DNA of 24,827 nt from Bacillota bacterium (GCA_023436305.1 JAEZJQ010000066.1:1-24827); one strand, 5' to 3'; shown: positions 8,093 through 16,553, numbered from the stretch's first letter. Numbers and translations are program-made. The notes: a model not told the origin generated them from the letters alone.

Positions 8093-9373
8093 TTATTTCT
8101 TTAACTTGGCTTGTTCTTTTACGAGCCTGGCTTGAACCTCACCAAGGCCTTTTTCAACCGTAACGTCACCGGATATCATATTCGGCAAGGTATTATTGAC
8201 TTCATTCAAAGCGGTGAAGTAAAGATCCCCCGTATTATAACCAGGCATTTGCTTGACCATTTCGATCTGCAACTCACCAATTTTTTGTCCGCCGAACACC
8301 GGGTTGGGTTGGTGGAATACCGGATCGACCCAAGCACTGGAGATGGGAGCAATGATTCCGGAATTGACATAGCGGGCTTTTACCGCTTCCGGCGCATACT
8401 GCATCCATTCAATGACTTTGTAAGAAAAGTCAGGATCTTTGGCGCCCCGGGGGATCGCTTTGAATGAACCACCCCAGGTGGCAGTTCGCGGGCCGCCTTT
8501 CGCCCAGGCCGGCAAGGGAATAGCGCGCATTTTGCCGTCAACTTTGGTATCAGCCAAATTGTGGACCGCCGTATCCAACCACCAATCCGGCGCCACCGCG
8601 CTAATTAATTTGCTTTCACTCATCAAGGTCCAGAAGTTGGCCCAGTCCCAATCCATAACAACTCCAGTATGATAATAGTCAACAAATTTCTGGGTTAAGG
8701 CAATCATCGCCTTGGAGTTAACGGTCGGGTTGCCCTTTTTATCCAGAAGTTGGGCGCCGGATTGCTGTAACATCATTTCATATAAACCGCCCCCGAAACC
8801 GGCGGTGGCATATACTTTGTTGTTCTTAGGATCCGGGCAGGCCTTTTTAGCCGCCGCAAAGAAATCATCCCAGGTTTGGATGGCGGTTAAATCCACCCCA
8901 CCCGCTTTCCAGGCCGCATCATTATAAATCAGCACCGAAGGATGAACGTCATTGGGTAAACCATAGATATTTCCATTAATTGTATAACGGTCGATCCGGG
9001 TTTGAATGACTTTTTTAACCACCGCTGATTTATCAACATATTTATTCAAAGGGAGCAAAGCCGCTTTTTTCGGATTGGCGTTGGCCAGTTGACGAGTCAT
9101 ATCATACATGCAATCCACAATATCCGGCCAGCCCTGACCCGAGACCATGGCGCTTTGCAGCCGGGTAATCATGGCATCCATGGTCAATAAGTCAAATTTA
9201 ATATTGACGTTGAATTTCTCTTCCAGTTCCGCTTTCCGGGCTTTAAACTCCTCAAAATTATTACTGGTGTAGGTCCAAACCTCAATGGTCCGCTTCTCGG
9301 CAAACCCCACGTTGGATAAACCGATGATCAATGTGAAAACCAACGCGAACAACAGGAATCCTTTGAATTTCAT
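8093..9373 (-). CDS. Extracellular sugar-binding protein of ABC importer (family 1 SBP)
   Basis: The mature protein captures a carbohydrate ligand and delivers it to the two downstream permeases. It is 426 residues from ATG 9373, which has GGAGGTG 6 nt upstream; the open frame continues to 9448 but lacks a ribosome site there. An N-terminal signal (MKFKGFLLFALVFTLIIG...NVGFA) precedes EKRTIEVWTYTSNNFEEFK, the usual first strand of family 1 SBPs, followed by features such as PLNKYVD, GLPNDVHPSVLIYNDAAWK and WGGSFKAIPRGAKDPDFSYK. No cysteine follows the signal, so it appears to be cleaved by signal peptidase I rather than lipid-anchored. First gene of the operon. Confidence 0.95.
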   Translation of the reverse strand: MKFKGFLLFALVFTLIIGLSNVGFAEKRTIEVWTYTSNNFEEFKARKAELEEKFNVNIKFDLLTMDAMITRLQSAMVSGQGWPDIVDCMYDMTRQLANANPKKAALLPLNKYVDKSAVVKKVIQTRIDRYTINGNIYGLPNDVHPSVLIYNDAAWKAGGVDLTAIQTWDDFFAAAKKACPDPKNNKVYATAGFGGGLYEMMLQQSGAQLLDKKGNPTVNSKAMIALTQKFVDYYHTGVVMDWDWANFWTLMSESKLISAVAPDWWLDTAVHNLADTKVDGKMRAIPLPAWAKGGPRTATWGGSFKAIPRGAKDPDFSYKVIEWMQYAPEAVKARYVNSGIIAPISSAWVDPVFHQPNPVFGGQKIGELQIEMVKQMPGYNTGDLYFTALNEVNNTLPNMISGDVTVEKGLGEVQARLVKEQAKLKK

Positions 9374-9433
9374 AAAAACACCTCCATACATTTTAATAAC
9401 TTTCGATGAACCGCATGTAGGAAAAAAGGCAAA

Positions 9434-9499
9434 TGGAATTGATTCCAATTCACTTTCATCCCTGCAATAACCCTCAATTCATGCGAACATTGAGGTTAT
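9434..9499 (-). promoter_or_regulatory. Hairpins in the leader of the sugar-uptake operon
   Basis: Two dyads lie in the roughly 245-nt leader: TGGAAT-TG-ATTCCA (9434-9447), and an 11-bp stem with a one-base bulge (ATAACCCTCAAT 9468-9479 with ATTGAGGTTAT 9489-9499). Neither has a U run. They could be protein-binding sites or mRNA structure; function unknown. Confidence 0.4.
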
Positions 9500-9571
9500 C
9501 TCCGCGAGGCGCCAACCACCCCCTCTTGTCAGTGAATGAACTAGGATTCGTCTCTATTCGACCGGTACATT

Positions 9572-9604
9572 CCCGGAAATATTTATTTCCGGGAACGTTC
9601 CCGG
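9572..9604. promoter_or_regulatory. Palindromic operator candidate of the sugar-uptake operon
   Basis: CCGGGAACGTTCCCGG (9589-9604) is a perfect 16-bp palindrome with a central CG, as in LacI-family operators. It overlaps a second dyad, CCCGGAAAT/ATTTCCGGG (9572-9580 and 9585-9593). The palindrome lies about +14 to +29 from the predicted transcription start, a position typical of repressor sites. The regulator is not encoded nearby. Confidence 0.55.
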
Positions 9605-9624
9605 ATAAGTTCTAGTATTACAAT

Positions 9625-9653
9625 ATCATAAAAGGTACAATTTCTCAATTCAA
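9625..9653 (-). promoter_or_regulatory. Sigma-A-type promoter of the sugar-uptake/xylanase operon
   Basis: On the minus strand TTGAAT (9648-9653) and TATGAT (9625-9630) are separated by exactly 17 bp. Transcription would start near 9618, just before the palindrome at 9589-9604, and run into the binding-protein gene. Confidence 0.55.
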
Positions 9654-9834
9654 AATTTATTCCCAATATCTAATATTTAGTGGTTCCACTCGCAACGATG
9701 AAATTAAAAAGCATTTAAAACGCCCATTCCTCCTCATTGATATTCTTTTATATTACATTACGCAATAACCCCACATTGTATAACACCAATTTGGTTACAC
9801 TTCCGCAGGCCATCCTGTCCGTGCCGCACTCATC

Positions 9835-9869
9835 AAAAAACCGGCGACTTTCTCCCCGCCGGATCTTTT
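9835..9869. terminator. Bidirectional intrinsic terminator
   Basis: CCGGCG (9841-9846) pairs with CGCCGG (9857-9862). A six-base U run follows on the minus strand (A9835-9840), and a T5 run follows 3 nt after the stem on the plus strand. No annotated gene needs it on either side except the small minus-strand ORF at 9957-10022. Confidence 0.7.
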
Positions 9870-9956
9870 TCCACTTTTAATTTTTATTTACGGTTCCGTC
9901 CCCCATTGTAACACCTCGGAAACATCGGCCTCCCGAATCCGATTGAAAAGTTAAGT

Positions 9957-10022
9957 TTACCCCACGCAACGCCTCATATTTCTTAAAACGCTTGCATAAA
10001 TGCGGACTTCAATATAAGACAT
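9957..10022 (-). CDS. Possible 21-residue ORF of unknown function
   Basis: The ORF encodes MSYIEVRIYASVLRNMRRCVG. It has a good SD (GGAG, 8 nt before the ATG) and is flanked by terminators at 10109-10136 and 9835-9869, so it could be its own short transcription unit. The first 14 residues resemble the start of MoaD-type beta-grasp proteins (x-V-R-x-Y-A-S), but it stops far too early, so it may be a decayed fragment. The downstream segment (about 9890-9912) carries a GGGGGACGGAACCGT sequence like repeat-associated motifs near IS200-type transposases. Low certainty. Confidence 0.25.
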   Translation of the reverse strand: MSYIEVRIYASVLRNMRRCVG

Positions 10023-10108
10023 TAATCTCACTCCATAATGTTCTTTTAAATAAGGTATCAAAATATTCTGGAAAGTAAATCGGCCTTAATGATGAAACGT
10101 ATCTAATC

Positions 10109-10145
10109 AAAAAGGCTGATTTTCGGATCAGCCTTTCGATTTTTA
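10109..10145. terminator. Intrinsic terminator of the two-component operon
   Basis: AAAGGCTGAT (10111-10120) and ATCAGCCTTT (10127-10136) form a 10-bp stem with a 6-nt loop. A U run on the minus strand (A10109-10113) ends transcription about 40 nt after the kinase stop. The plus strand also has a T run (CGATTTTTAG), so it may act both ways. Confidence 0.85.
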
Positions 10146-10177
10146 GAGTATGCAAATAATGTTTTAATTCCCGGCAA

Positions 10178-11290
10178 TCAGGTATTAAACCGGACCATAA
10201 TATGCGTCCCTTGGCCGATTTGAGAGTGAACCTGAAAGTCGCCTCCGTTTTCGCGGCAACGCACTGCCATGTTTTCCAACCCGTTACCCCGGTGAATCTG
10301 ATTTACGTCAAATCCTTTGCCATCATCGGCAATATCCAATAAAACCCGGTTATCCGGTTCAGTGGTTAAAACCAATTGGATCCGCTTGGCTTCGGAATGC
10401 CGCTGAATATTGGTCAACGATTCCTGGACAATCCGGTAAACAGCCATTTCTTGTTCCGGAGAAAGTCCTTTCACTTCTCTTAAGTTTAAATCCAACTCAA
10501 AATGCTGCCTCCGGGCGAAAAGTTCACTTTGCAGCCGGATGGCCTCGGTTAACCCGTGGGCTTCCATAATGGTCGGCTTTAATTCCAGGATCATGGCTCT
10601 TAGTTCACTCAAGGTAGACTCCGCGGTATCTTCAAGATAATTCACCAATTCCCCGGTTTTTTCATCGGAAGTTTGGATATGCTTGCGTAACGAATGAATT
10701 GTATAAATAATCCCGTGGATTCCCTGAGAGATGGAATCGTGCAACTCCCGGGCCATCCGGTTACGTTCCTCGGCGATCATCAAATTCCGAGCAGTCTCTT
10801 GAAGTTGCTGATCTTTGGCGGCGATTTCATTTAATAATTTATTTTCAGTTTCCAGCTTCATTACCTTTTGACGCATTTTATCAATTTGATAGTCGATCAC
10901 GGAGATAATCAAACCAAAACCGCAGCCGATGGTGGCCCCCCAATAAAATTGATCCCAAATCTTAAATCGGATACGAGTTAAAAAATAGCTGGGTATTCCG
11001 ACTACAATGGCCGCTAAAATGATAAATGAAATTATCATCAGTAAAAAAGGCCGCTTGGCCACCCTTGTATTTTGTAAAAGCTTCTCGATAACCAAACCGC
11101 CCATTCCCGCCAGACCGGATATCAACGTGGCCCCAATGGGTATCATAACATAGATGGCGATTGAACCCGGATAACCAAGCAGAAAGTATACGATATCAGC
11201 AACGATTCCAAACGTTCCCCCAAAGATGGCCCCAAATAAAAAAGTACCCGCATACCCTTTATTCCTGCTCATATCTTTTGATTGCTCCAT
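10178..11290 (-). CDS. Sensor histidine kinase, NarL/DesK type (HisKA_3)
   Basis: Partner kinase of the response regulator just upstream; it should sense a signal at the membrane and phosphorylate that regulator. From ATG 11290 (370 residues): four hydrophobic segments (about 15-130), a coiled-coil linker (about 135-175), HisKA_3 with ARELHDSISQG (phosphoacceptor H184), and a HATPase domain with ESLTNIQRH (N294), DIADDGKGFD (322-326) and GNGLENM. The ATG has AGGA 7 nt upstream and starts 10 nt after the regulator stop, so the two are co-transcribed. A GTG in frame at 11293 is less well placed. The membrane part has no recognised ligand domain, so the signal is unknown. Confidence 0.93.
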   Translation of the reverse strand: MEQSKDMSRNKGYAGTFLFGAIFGGTFGIVADIVYFLLGYPGSIAIYVMIPIGATLISGLAGMGGLVIEKLLQNTRVAKRPFLLMIISFIILAAIVVGIPSYFLTRIRFKIWDQFYWGATIGCGFGLIISVIDYQIDKMRQKVMKLETENKLLNEIAAKDQQLQETARNLMIAEERNRMARELHDSISQGIHGIIYTIHSLRKHIQTSDEKTGELVNYLEDTAESTLSELRAMILELKPTIMEAHGLTEAIRLQSELFARRQHFELDLNLREVKGLSPEQEMAVYRIVQESLTNIQRHSEAKRIQLVLTTEPDNRVLLDIADDGKGFDVNQIHRGNGLENMAVRCRENGGDFQVHSQIGQGTHIMVRFNT

Positions 11291-11300
11291 CACATGTTCC

Positions 11301-11960
11301 TCATTCGATTAATTGATGTTGAATGGCATACAAGGCCGCCTGGGTCCTGCTTTTTACCTGTAGCTTTTGCAATATATTGGTAACGTGAGTTTTTACGGTT
11401 TTTTCGCTAACAACAAGTTGGGCCGCAATCTCCCGGTTTCCCAAGCCCTGGCCGATCAGCTTCAGAACTTCGATCTCCCGGTCAGTCAATGGTTCCGGCG
11501 TATTGGCCGGAATTGCCGGATCATTCCCTAACCGGCTTAATAATTCAGTAGCCACCCGCGCTCCCAGATAACTGCCGCCCGCCGCCACCGCTTGAATGGC
11601 CGCCAGCAATTCCTCGGGAGGCGCATCTTTTAAAACATATCCGGCCGCCCCGTTTTTTAAGGCGGTGTAAACTTTATCCCAACTGTTAAAGCTGGTTAAA
11701 ACCAAGACCCTGACCTCCGGCCATTGTTCCTTGATCTTAATCGTAGTCTCGATTCCGTCCATTCCCGGCATTTGCAGATCCATTAACACCACATCGACCG
11801 GATTACCGGTTAAAAAAGCAATCCCCTCCAGGCCATTTTCCACTTCGCCCAACAACTCAATTTCGGGAAACGATTCCAGGAAAAAGTGGACCCCTTTCCG
11901 GAACAGCGGATGGTCGTCGATGATCAATAAGCGGATTCTATGGGAGTTGGATATTGTCAT
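11301..11960 (-). CDS. Response regulator, NarL/FixJ family (LuxR HTH)
   Basis: DNA-binding regulator paired with the downstream kinase. In numbering from the GTG at 11972 (223 residues): receiver with D19/D20, phospho-acceptor D65 in DVVLMDLQMPGMDG, T93 and K115 (GYVLKDA), then a LuxR/GerE HTH (about 160-220: PLTDREIEVLKLIGQGLGNR, SEKTVKTHVTNIL). I choose ATG 11960 because CAGGTG is about 9 nt upstream; the GTG at 11972 lies inside that SD. First gene of the operon; no clear promoter could be called upstream. Its targets are unknown. Confidence 0.94.
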   Translation of the reverse strand: MTISNSHRIRLLIIDDHPLFRKGVHFFLESFPEIELLGEVENGLEGIAFLTGNPVDVVLMDLQMPGMDGIETTIKIKEQWPEVRVLVLTSFNSWDKVYTALKNGAAGYVLKDAPPEELLAAIQAVAAGGSYLGARVATELLSRLGNDPAIPANTPEPLTDREIEVLKLIGQGLGNREIAAQLVVSEKTVKTHVTNILQKLQVKSRTQAALYAIQHQLIE

Positions 11961-12086
11961 CGTAAGTTTCACCTGACGGATTAAATAAAACCGGCAAAAT
12001 GTTGGTTATTTCAACAAACTTTTCTGGTTAATCTTTGATTGTATATTTATTTCGATAGCAACCGTGGTGATCCCTTTATTTCTATG

Positions 12087-12125
12087 AATAAGGAGCCGTT
12101 TGAAGGGTCAAGCCGGCTCCTTATT
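12087..12125. other. Strong 11-bp hairpin upstream of the two-component operon
   Basis: AATAAGGAGCC (12087-12097) pairs perfectly with GGCTCCTTATT (12115-12125) across a 17-nt loop. There is no T run on either side, so it is probably not a simple terminator. It sits 115 nt upstream of the regulator gene and could be a leader structure. Confidence 0.5.
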
Positions 12126-12257
12126 CCCACGCGGACTCACATCCGGTCACTTGATTTAATCATTCGTTGCTTTCATTTATACCGAAAACAAATGACTATT
12201 CCATATAAACGTTTAACAAAATTACACCAGCCCGTAAACCTGGTAATTATCCGGTAG

Positions 12258-12293
12258 AATCAAAAAAACCGGGGTTGTCCCGGCTTTTTGATT
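12258..12293. terminator. Bidirectional terminator after the SDR gene
   Basis: AATCAAAAA-AA-CCGGG pairs with CCCGG-C-TTTTTGATT around a GTTGT loop. The A-rich and T-rich arms give a U run in both directions. It ends the ileS/SDR minus-strand unit about 125 nt after the SDR stop. Other than this hairpin, 12126-12419 shows no gene. Confidence 0.85.
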
Positions 12294-12419
12294 CCCGTTT
12301 CAATATCGCAACATATAAATCTCTGGAACCAATCCCAAATAAATTACCTCATCAGCGAAAGCGCGCGCGGGAAAAACTAATAAATTCGCCGGTGGAATAA
12401 TGGTTCCCTTGAAATAGCG

Positions 12420-13259
12420 TTAAATCCCGTAAAACATCCGGGTTAAAAACTCTTTGACCCCGCTGGAAACAAACCGGCTAATGGTTGGAAAGGAGACCGA
12501 TAGCAGATCACCAATGGCATAACGAGTCCGGGGATTCTTTTTCCGGATGATTTTGTATATTTTTTCTGCGACCAGGTTGGGTTGAGGGGCTTTTTTCAGA
12601 TTATCTTCAATGGTTTTCCAACAGGCATCGGTCCACTTCTTATAAGGGGTATCCGGTTTCATATCAAAAACGGTGTTAATGTTGGTATTGGTTTGAATAT
12701 CCCCGGGTTCAACGGCCACGACTTTTACTCCAAAGGGACGCAATTCCTGGCGTAAACCTTCGGTCAGCGCCTCAATGGCGGATTTCGTGGCTGAATAATG
12801 AACCTGGAAGGGGATCACAAAAAGACCGGCTAACGAAGAAGTGTTGATGATAAGCCCGCTCCGTTGTTGGCGCATGATGGGCGTGAAAGCCTGGATCAGG
12901 CTAAGTGGCCCAAAGTAATTAAGTTCAAAGACCGCTTTCACTTTTTCCAGGGAATACTCTTCAACCGGCCCAAAAACGTTAACCCCCGCGTTATTAATCA
13001 GAATATCAATGGAACCCCCCGATTGTTTCAGGAATTCGAGGCATCCCTTTCTTACCGACGCCTCATCCGTCAGATCCATTTCGATAAAACTTACCTTTTT
13101 TTGCAACTCTTCCGGCAAACTCTTGACTTTCCCCAAGTCGCGGGTGGCGCCCCAGACCCGGTACCCTTGTCGGGCGAGCAACAGCGCAGTGGCGGCCCCA
13201 ATTCCCGAAGAAGCGCCGGTGATGAAAACTGTAGTTTCGGACGGTATTTTTTTAAGCAT
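12420..13259 (-). CDS. SDR family NAD(P)-dependent oxidoreductase
   Basis: Classical short-chain dehydrogenase/reductase of 279 residues, cytoplasmic. The Rossmann motif TGASSGIG (14-21), NNAG (89-92), structural N114, catalytic serine in NTSSLAG (141/142) and the YSATK pair Y155/K159 are all present, as is the PGDIQT segment after strand 6. The C-terminal region (about 195-279) resembles SDRs acting on lipids or retinol-like substrates, but the substrate cannot be told. ATG 13259 has AGAGGAGA 6-7 nt upstream. It lies 105 nt downstream of ileS on the same strand and may be read from that transcript or from its own promoter. Confidence 0.93.
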   Translation of the reverse strand: MLKKIPSETTVFITGASSGIGAATALLLARQGYRVWGATRDLGKVKSLPEELQKKVSFIEMDLTDEASVRKGCLEFLKQSGGSIDILINNAGVNVFGPVEEYSLEKVKAVFELNYFGPLSLIQAFTPIMRQQRSGLIINTSSLAGLFVIPFQVHYSATKSAIEALTEGLRQELRPFGVKVVAVEPGDIQTNTNINTVFDMKPDTPYKKWTDACWKTIEDNLKKAPQPNLVAEKIYKIIRKKNPRTRYAIGDLLSVSFPTISRFVSSGVKEFLTRMFYGI

Positions 13260-13364
13260 CGTGATTCTCCTCTAGTCATAAAATATTCTTGGAAATCAAG
13301 GCCATTGATACTTTGAATTTTTAGTTTCAATTATTACTTCAACTTATATCTCACTAATCATTAA

Positions 13365-16300
13365 TTACTGTTTACTGATTTTCAAGTCTGCCGGATGACC
13401 GTTAATATCCCAGTGTTCAAAAAGATCACCGGTTTCGGTAGTCCGCTCAACCGCTACCGACAAAGTTTCATTTTGGATATAATCCAGGAACCGCTCCAAA
13501 GCGGTGGCGACTTCATCATCAGCGCTATACCAGAGCCGAATCCGGTCGGTCAATTCAAGCCCGGCGCTTTTACGCATGTTTTGCACCTTGGAGACCACTT
13601 CCCGGGCCAAGCCTTCGGCGATTAACTCCTCGGTCAAGTTGATATCCAGGACCACATATTGTCCGCGAGACATTTCCACCGCAAAACCTTCTTTATCCTG
13701 GACCCTAACCTCAAGATCCTCATTGGTCAAAGTTACTTGAGTACCGGCAACTTCCAGTTGAATGGCCCCATTCTCCCGTAAATTTTTAACCAGTGACGCC
13801 GCGTTACCCTGAGCCAGTAGAGCTGCTATCCCTTGTAACTGTTTCCCGTATTTCGGGCCGAGGACGGGGAAATTCGGCTTTACAGTATAGGAGACATATT
13901 CATCCGGATTGTCGATATACTTCAAATCCTTGATATTTAATTCCTCTTTTACCAATTCCTCTACCGGAGTCAATATTGATTGGTGTTTTCGCGATATCAA
14001 AATGGCGGAAAGCGGTTGCCTGACTTTGATTTGAACTTTATTCCGGGCGGCTCTGCCCAGCGATACCAAGTCTATGACCAAGCCCATATGCTCTTCCAGC
14101 GATTGGTCAATCAGGCTTGGATCAACCTCGGGATAAAGTTCCAGGTGAACTGATGCTAAAGCATCCAATGCTAAAGCATCCAATGCTAAAGCATCCAATG
14201 CTTTGGCGTCTTTATCATTATGCATCAGGTTCTGATAGATCTCTTCCGCCAGAAACGGCGCAAAGGGCGCGATCAGTTTCGCAATGGCAATCAGAACTTC
14301 CCAAAGAGTCCGATACACCGCTTTCTTATCCTGTTCCATTCCTGAAGCCCAGAAACGCTCACGACAGCGCCGGACATACCAGTTGGAAACATCATCAATC
14401 ACAAACTCCTGGATGGAACGAACCGCCCGGGTTAAATCATAGGCTTCCATATCGTTCCGGATCTGGCCGATTAAAGAATTCAGCCTGGACAGAATCCAGC
14501 GGTCGATCTCCTCCCTTTCCGGCGCCGGAATGTTATAACCCGCCGGGTCGGCATTGTCGATATTGGCGTAAAGCGTAAAGAATGAATATACGTTTTGTAA
14601 TGTCCCAAAAAATTTGGCAAAGACTTCTTTTAAACCGTCTTCATCGAAACGGGTAGGGGTCCAGGGTGGAGATACCGCCATCAGATACCAGCGAGTGGCG
14701 TCAGCTCCGTATTTATCAATTAAAGCCCATGGGTCCACCGCATTACCGCGGGACTTGGACATTTTCTGGCCGTTTTTATCCAACAACAAATCGTTAACCA
14801 GCACATTCTTAAAGGTGGGCTTATTAAACAGGAAAGTGCCGATGGATAACAATGAGTAGAACCAACCCCTTGTCTGATCGATGCCTTCACAGATAAAATC
14901 CGCCGGAAACAGCTTGTCGAAGTCGTCCTTATGTTCAAAGGGGTAGTGCCATTGGGCATAAGGCATGGAACCGGAATCAAACCAGCAATCAATGACTTCC
15001 GAAGTCCGGGTCATCCGTCCACCGCACTGGCACTTTAAATGAACCTCATCAATGTAAGGACGATGGAGTTCAATGGTATTTGGATCAACCTTTTCAATGG
15101 CCTGATCCGCCAATTCCTGACGGGAACCGACGGACTTTAAGTTGCCACAGGATTCGCAACGCCAGATGTTTAAGGGTGTCCCCCAATAACGATCCCGGGA
15201 AAGGGACCAGTCAATGAGATTCTCCAGCCAATTGCCAAAACGGCCTTTTCCCACATGCTCCGGGAACCAGTTGATCTTTTGATTGTTGGCGATCATCTTA
15301 TCCTTGTATTTGGTGGTGGCGATATACCAAGACTTCCGTCCGTAATAAAGCAGCGGTGTATCACAGCGCCAGCAATACGGATACGCGTGGGTCAAGCGCT
15401 CTTTGTTGAAAAGTTTCCCCTCCGCCTTTAGATGGCGGGTGATGTCCAGATCCGCCTCCCGGACAAACCGTCCGGCCCACGGATGAACCTCCGGGGTAAA
15501 TTTGCCTTCCTTATCCACCGGCTGCAGGAACGGCAGATTGTACTTCCTGCCGAGCTGATAATCATCCTCGCCGAAAGCGGGGGCGATATGCACGATCCCG
15601 GTGCCATCCTCGGTGGAAACAAACTCCGCCCCATAAACCCGGAAGGCATTGGTGTCGTCCACTTTCACCATCGGTATCAATTGTTCGTAATCTTTACCAA
15701 GCAGTGCTTCTCCTTTAAATTCTTCAAGCACCGTGGCATTTTTTCCGAGGACCGCTTCCACCCGGTCCCGGACCAATATATAGACGGCCTCGTCATCCGG
15801 ACGGCGGGCGCGGACATAGGTATACTCCGGATTAATCGCTAGCGCGATATTGGACGGCAATGTCCAGGGGGTGGTGGTCCAGACCAGGAAGTATTCCCCT
15901 TCCTGAGCCTTAGCTTTCATGCGCACATAGATGGAGTCAATGGTCTCATCTTTATACCCCAACGAAACTTCGTGGGAGGCTAACGGCGTCCCGCAACGGG
16001 AACAGTACGGCATAATCTTATGCCCTTCATAGATCAGGCCTTCATCGAAGTATCGTTTCAGGATCCACCAGATAGACTCAATATAATTGTTATCGAGAGT
16101 TATATAGGGATGATCCATATCCAGCCAGTAACCGATTCGCTCAGTCATCCGGCGCCATTCCCGTTCATAGGTGAAAACCGACTCCCGGCATTTTTTATTG
16201 AACGGTTCGATTCCATACGACTCGATCCCCTGTTTGGATGAGAGGCCCAAGGCCTTTTCCACCTCGATCTCCACCGGCAGACCGTGGGTATCCCAACCCG

Positions 16301-16553
16301 CTTTCCGGTTGACCTGGAGTCCCTGCATGGTCTTATAACGGCAAACCGTATCCTTTAAGGTACGGGCCAATACGTGATGAATGCCCGGTTTGCCGTTGGC
16401 AGTGGGCGGTCCTTCATAAAAAACAAACCGGGGAGAGCCTTCCCTTTCAGTGACGCTCCGCTCGGGGATTTTTTCAGCTTGCCAATACTGTAATACTTTT
16501 TCCTCCCTTACACTTGCTGAAACCTTGGTGTCAACCTCCCGAAATTTACCCAT
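13365..16553 (-). CDS. ileS: Isoleucyl-tRNA synthetase
   Basis: Class I synthetase that charges tRNA-Ile. It is 1062 residues and of the long type. Landmarks: the HIGH-equivalent is GKPGIHHV (about 54-61), a variant seen in this IleRS group; the CP1 editing domain includes VWTTTPWTLPSN (about 224-235); zinc-type cysteine pairs CSRC (184-187), CWRC (394-397) and CESC (466-469); catalytic loop KMSKS at 597-601; anticodon-binding helices with DDVSNWYVRRCRERFW; C-terminal domain to 1062. GGGAG lies 9 nt before the ATG. A linker at residues 786-800 reads LDALALDALALDALA and is encoded by a 15-bp tandem repeat. Expression is controlled by the T-box leader directly upstream. Confidence 0.98.
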   Translation of the reverse strand: MGKFREVDTKVSASVREEKVLQYWQAEKIPERSVTEREGSPRFVFYEGPPTANGKPGIHHVLARTLKDTVCRYKTMQGLQVNRKAGWDTHGLPVEIEVEKALGLSSKQGIESYGIEPFNKKCRESVFTYEREWRRMTERIGYWLDMDHPYITLDNNYIESIWWILKRYFDEGLIYEGHKIMPYCSRCGTPLASHEVSLGYKDETIDSIYVRMKAKAQEGEYFLVWTTTPWTLPSNIALAINPEYTYVRARRPDDEAVYILVRDRVEAVLGKNATVLEEFKGEALLGKDYEQLIPMVKVDDTNAFRVYGAEFVSTEDGTGIVHIAPAFGEDDYQLGRKYNLPFLQPVDKEGKFTPEVHPWAGRFVREADLDITRHLKAEGKLFNKERLTHAYPYCWRCDTPLLYYGRKSWYIATTKYKDKMIANNQKINWFPEHVGKGRFGNWLENLIDWSLSRDRYWGTPLNIWRCESCGNLKSVGSRQELADQAIEKVDPNTIELHRPYIDEVHLKCQCGGRMTRTSEVIDCWFDSGSMPYAQWHYPFEHKDDFDKLFPADFICEGIDQTRGWFYSLLSIGTFLFNKPTFKNVLVNDLLLDKNGQKMSKSRGNAVDPWALIDKYGADATRWYLMAVSPPWTPTRFDEDGLKEVFAKFFGTLQNVYSFFTLYANIDNADPAGYNIPAPEREEIDRWILSRLNSLIGQIRNDMEAYDLTRAVRSIQEFVIDDVSNWYVRRCRERFWASGMEQDKKAVYRTLWEVLIAIAKLIAPFAPFLAEEIYQNLMHNDKDAKALDALALDALALDALASVHLELYPEVDPSLIDQSLEEHMGLVIDLVSLGRAARNKVQIKVRQPLSAILISRKHQSILTPVEELVKEELNIKDLKYIDNPDEYVSYTVKPNFPVLGPKYGKQLQGIAALLAQGNAASLVKNLRENGAIQLEVAGTQVTLTNEDLEVRVQDKEGFAVEMSRGQYVVLDINLTEELIAEGLAREVVSKVQNMRKSAGLELTDRIRLWYSADDEVATALERFLDYIQNETLSVAVERTTETGDLFEHWDINGHPADLKISKQ
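14153..14202 (-). repeat. In-frame 15-bp tandem repeat within ileS
   Basis: Three exact copies of ATGCTAAAGCATCCA (14153-14167, 14168-14182, 14183-14197) and a partial fourth. Each unit contains the dyad ATGCT-AA-AGCAT. Being a multiple of three, it adds five residues per copy in the linker after the anticodon-binding helices. Confidence 0.95.

Noticed and set aside
9374..9448. Longer binding-protein frame starting at 9448
   Set aside because: It would place 25 residues before the signal peptide; GGAGGTG before ATG 9373 sets the start.
14117..14578. Plus-strand frame with HPMLK repeats opposite ileS
   Set aside because: It is a shadow of the ileS tandem repeat; the minus strand encodes the conserved synthetase.
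13365..16553. GIHH in place of HIGH in IleRS as an inactivating change
   Set aside because: The PG-I-HH form is usual for this group of long IleRS proteins, and KMSKS and the zinc sites are intact.
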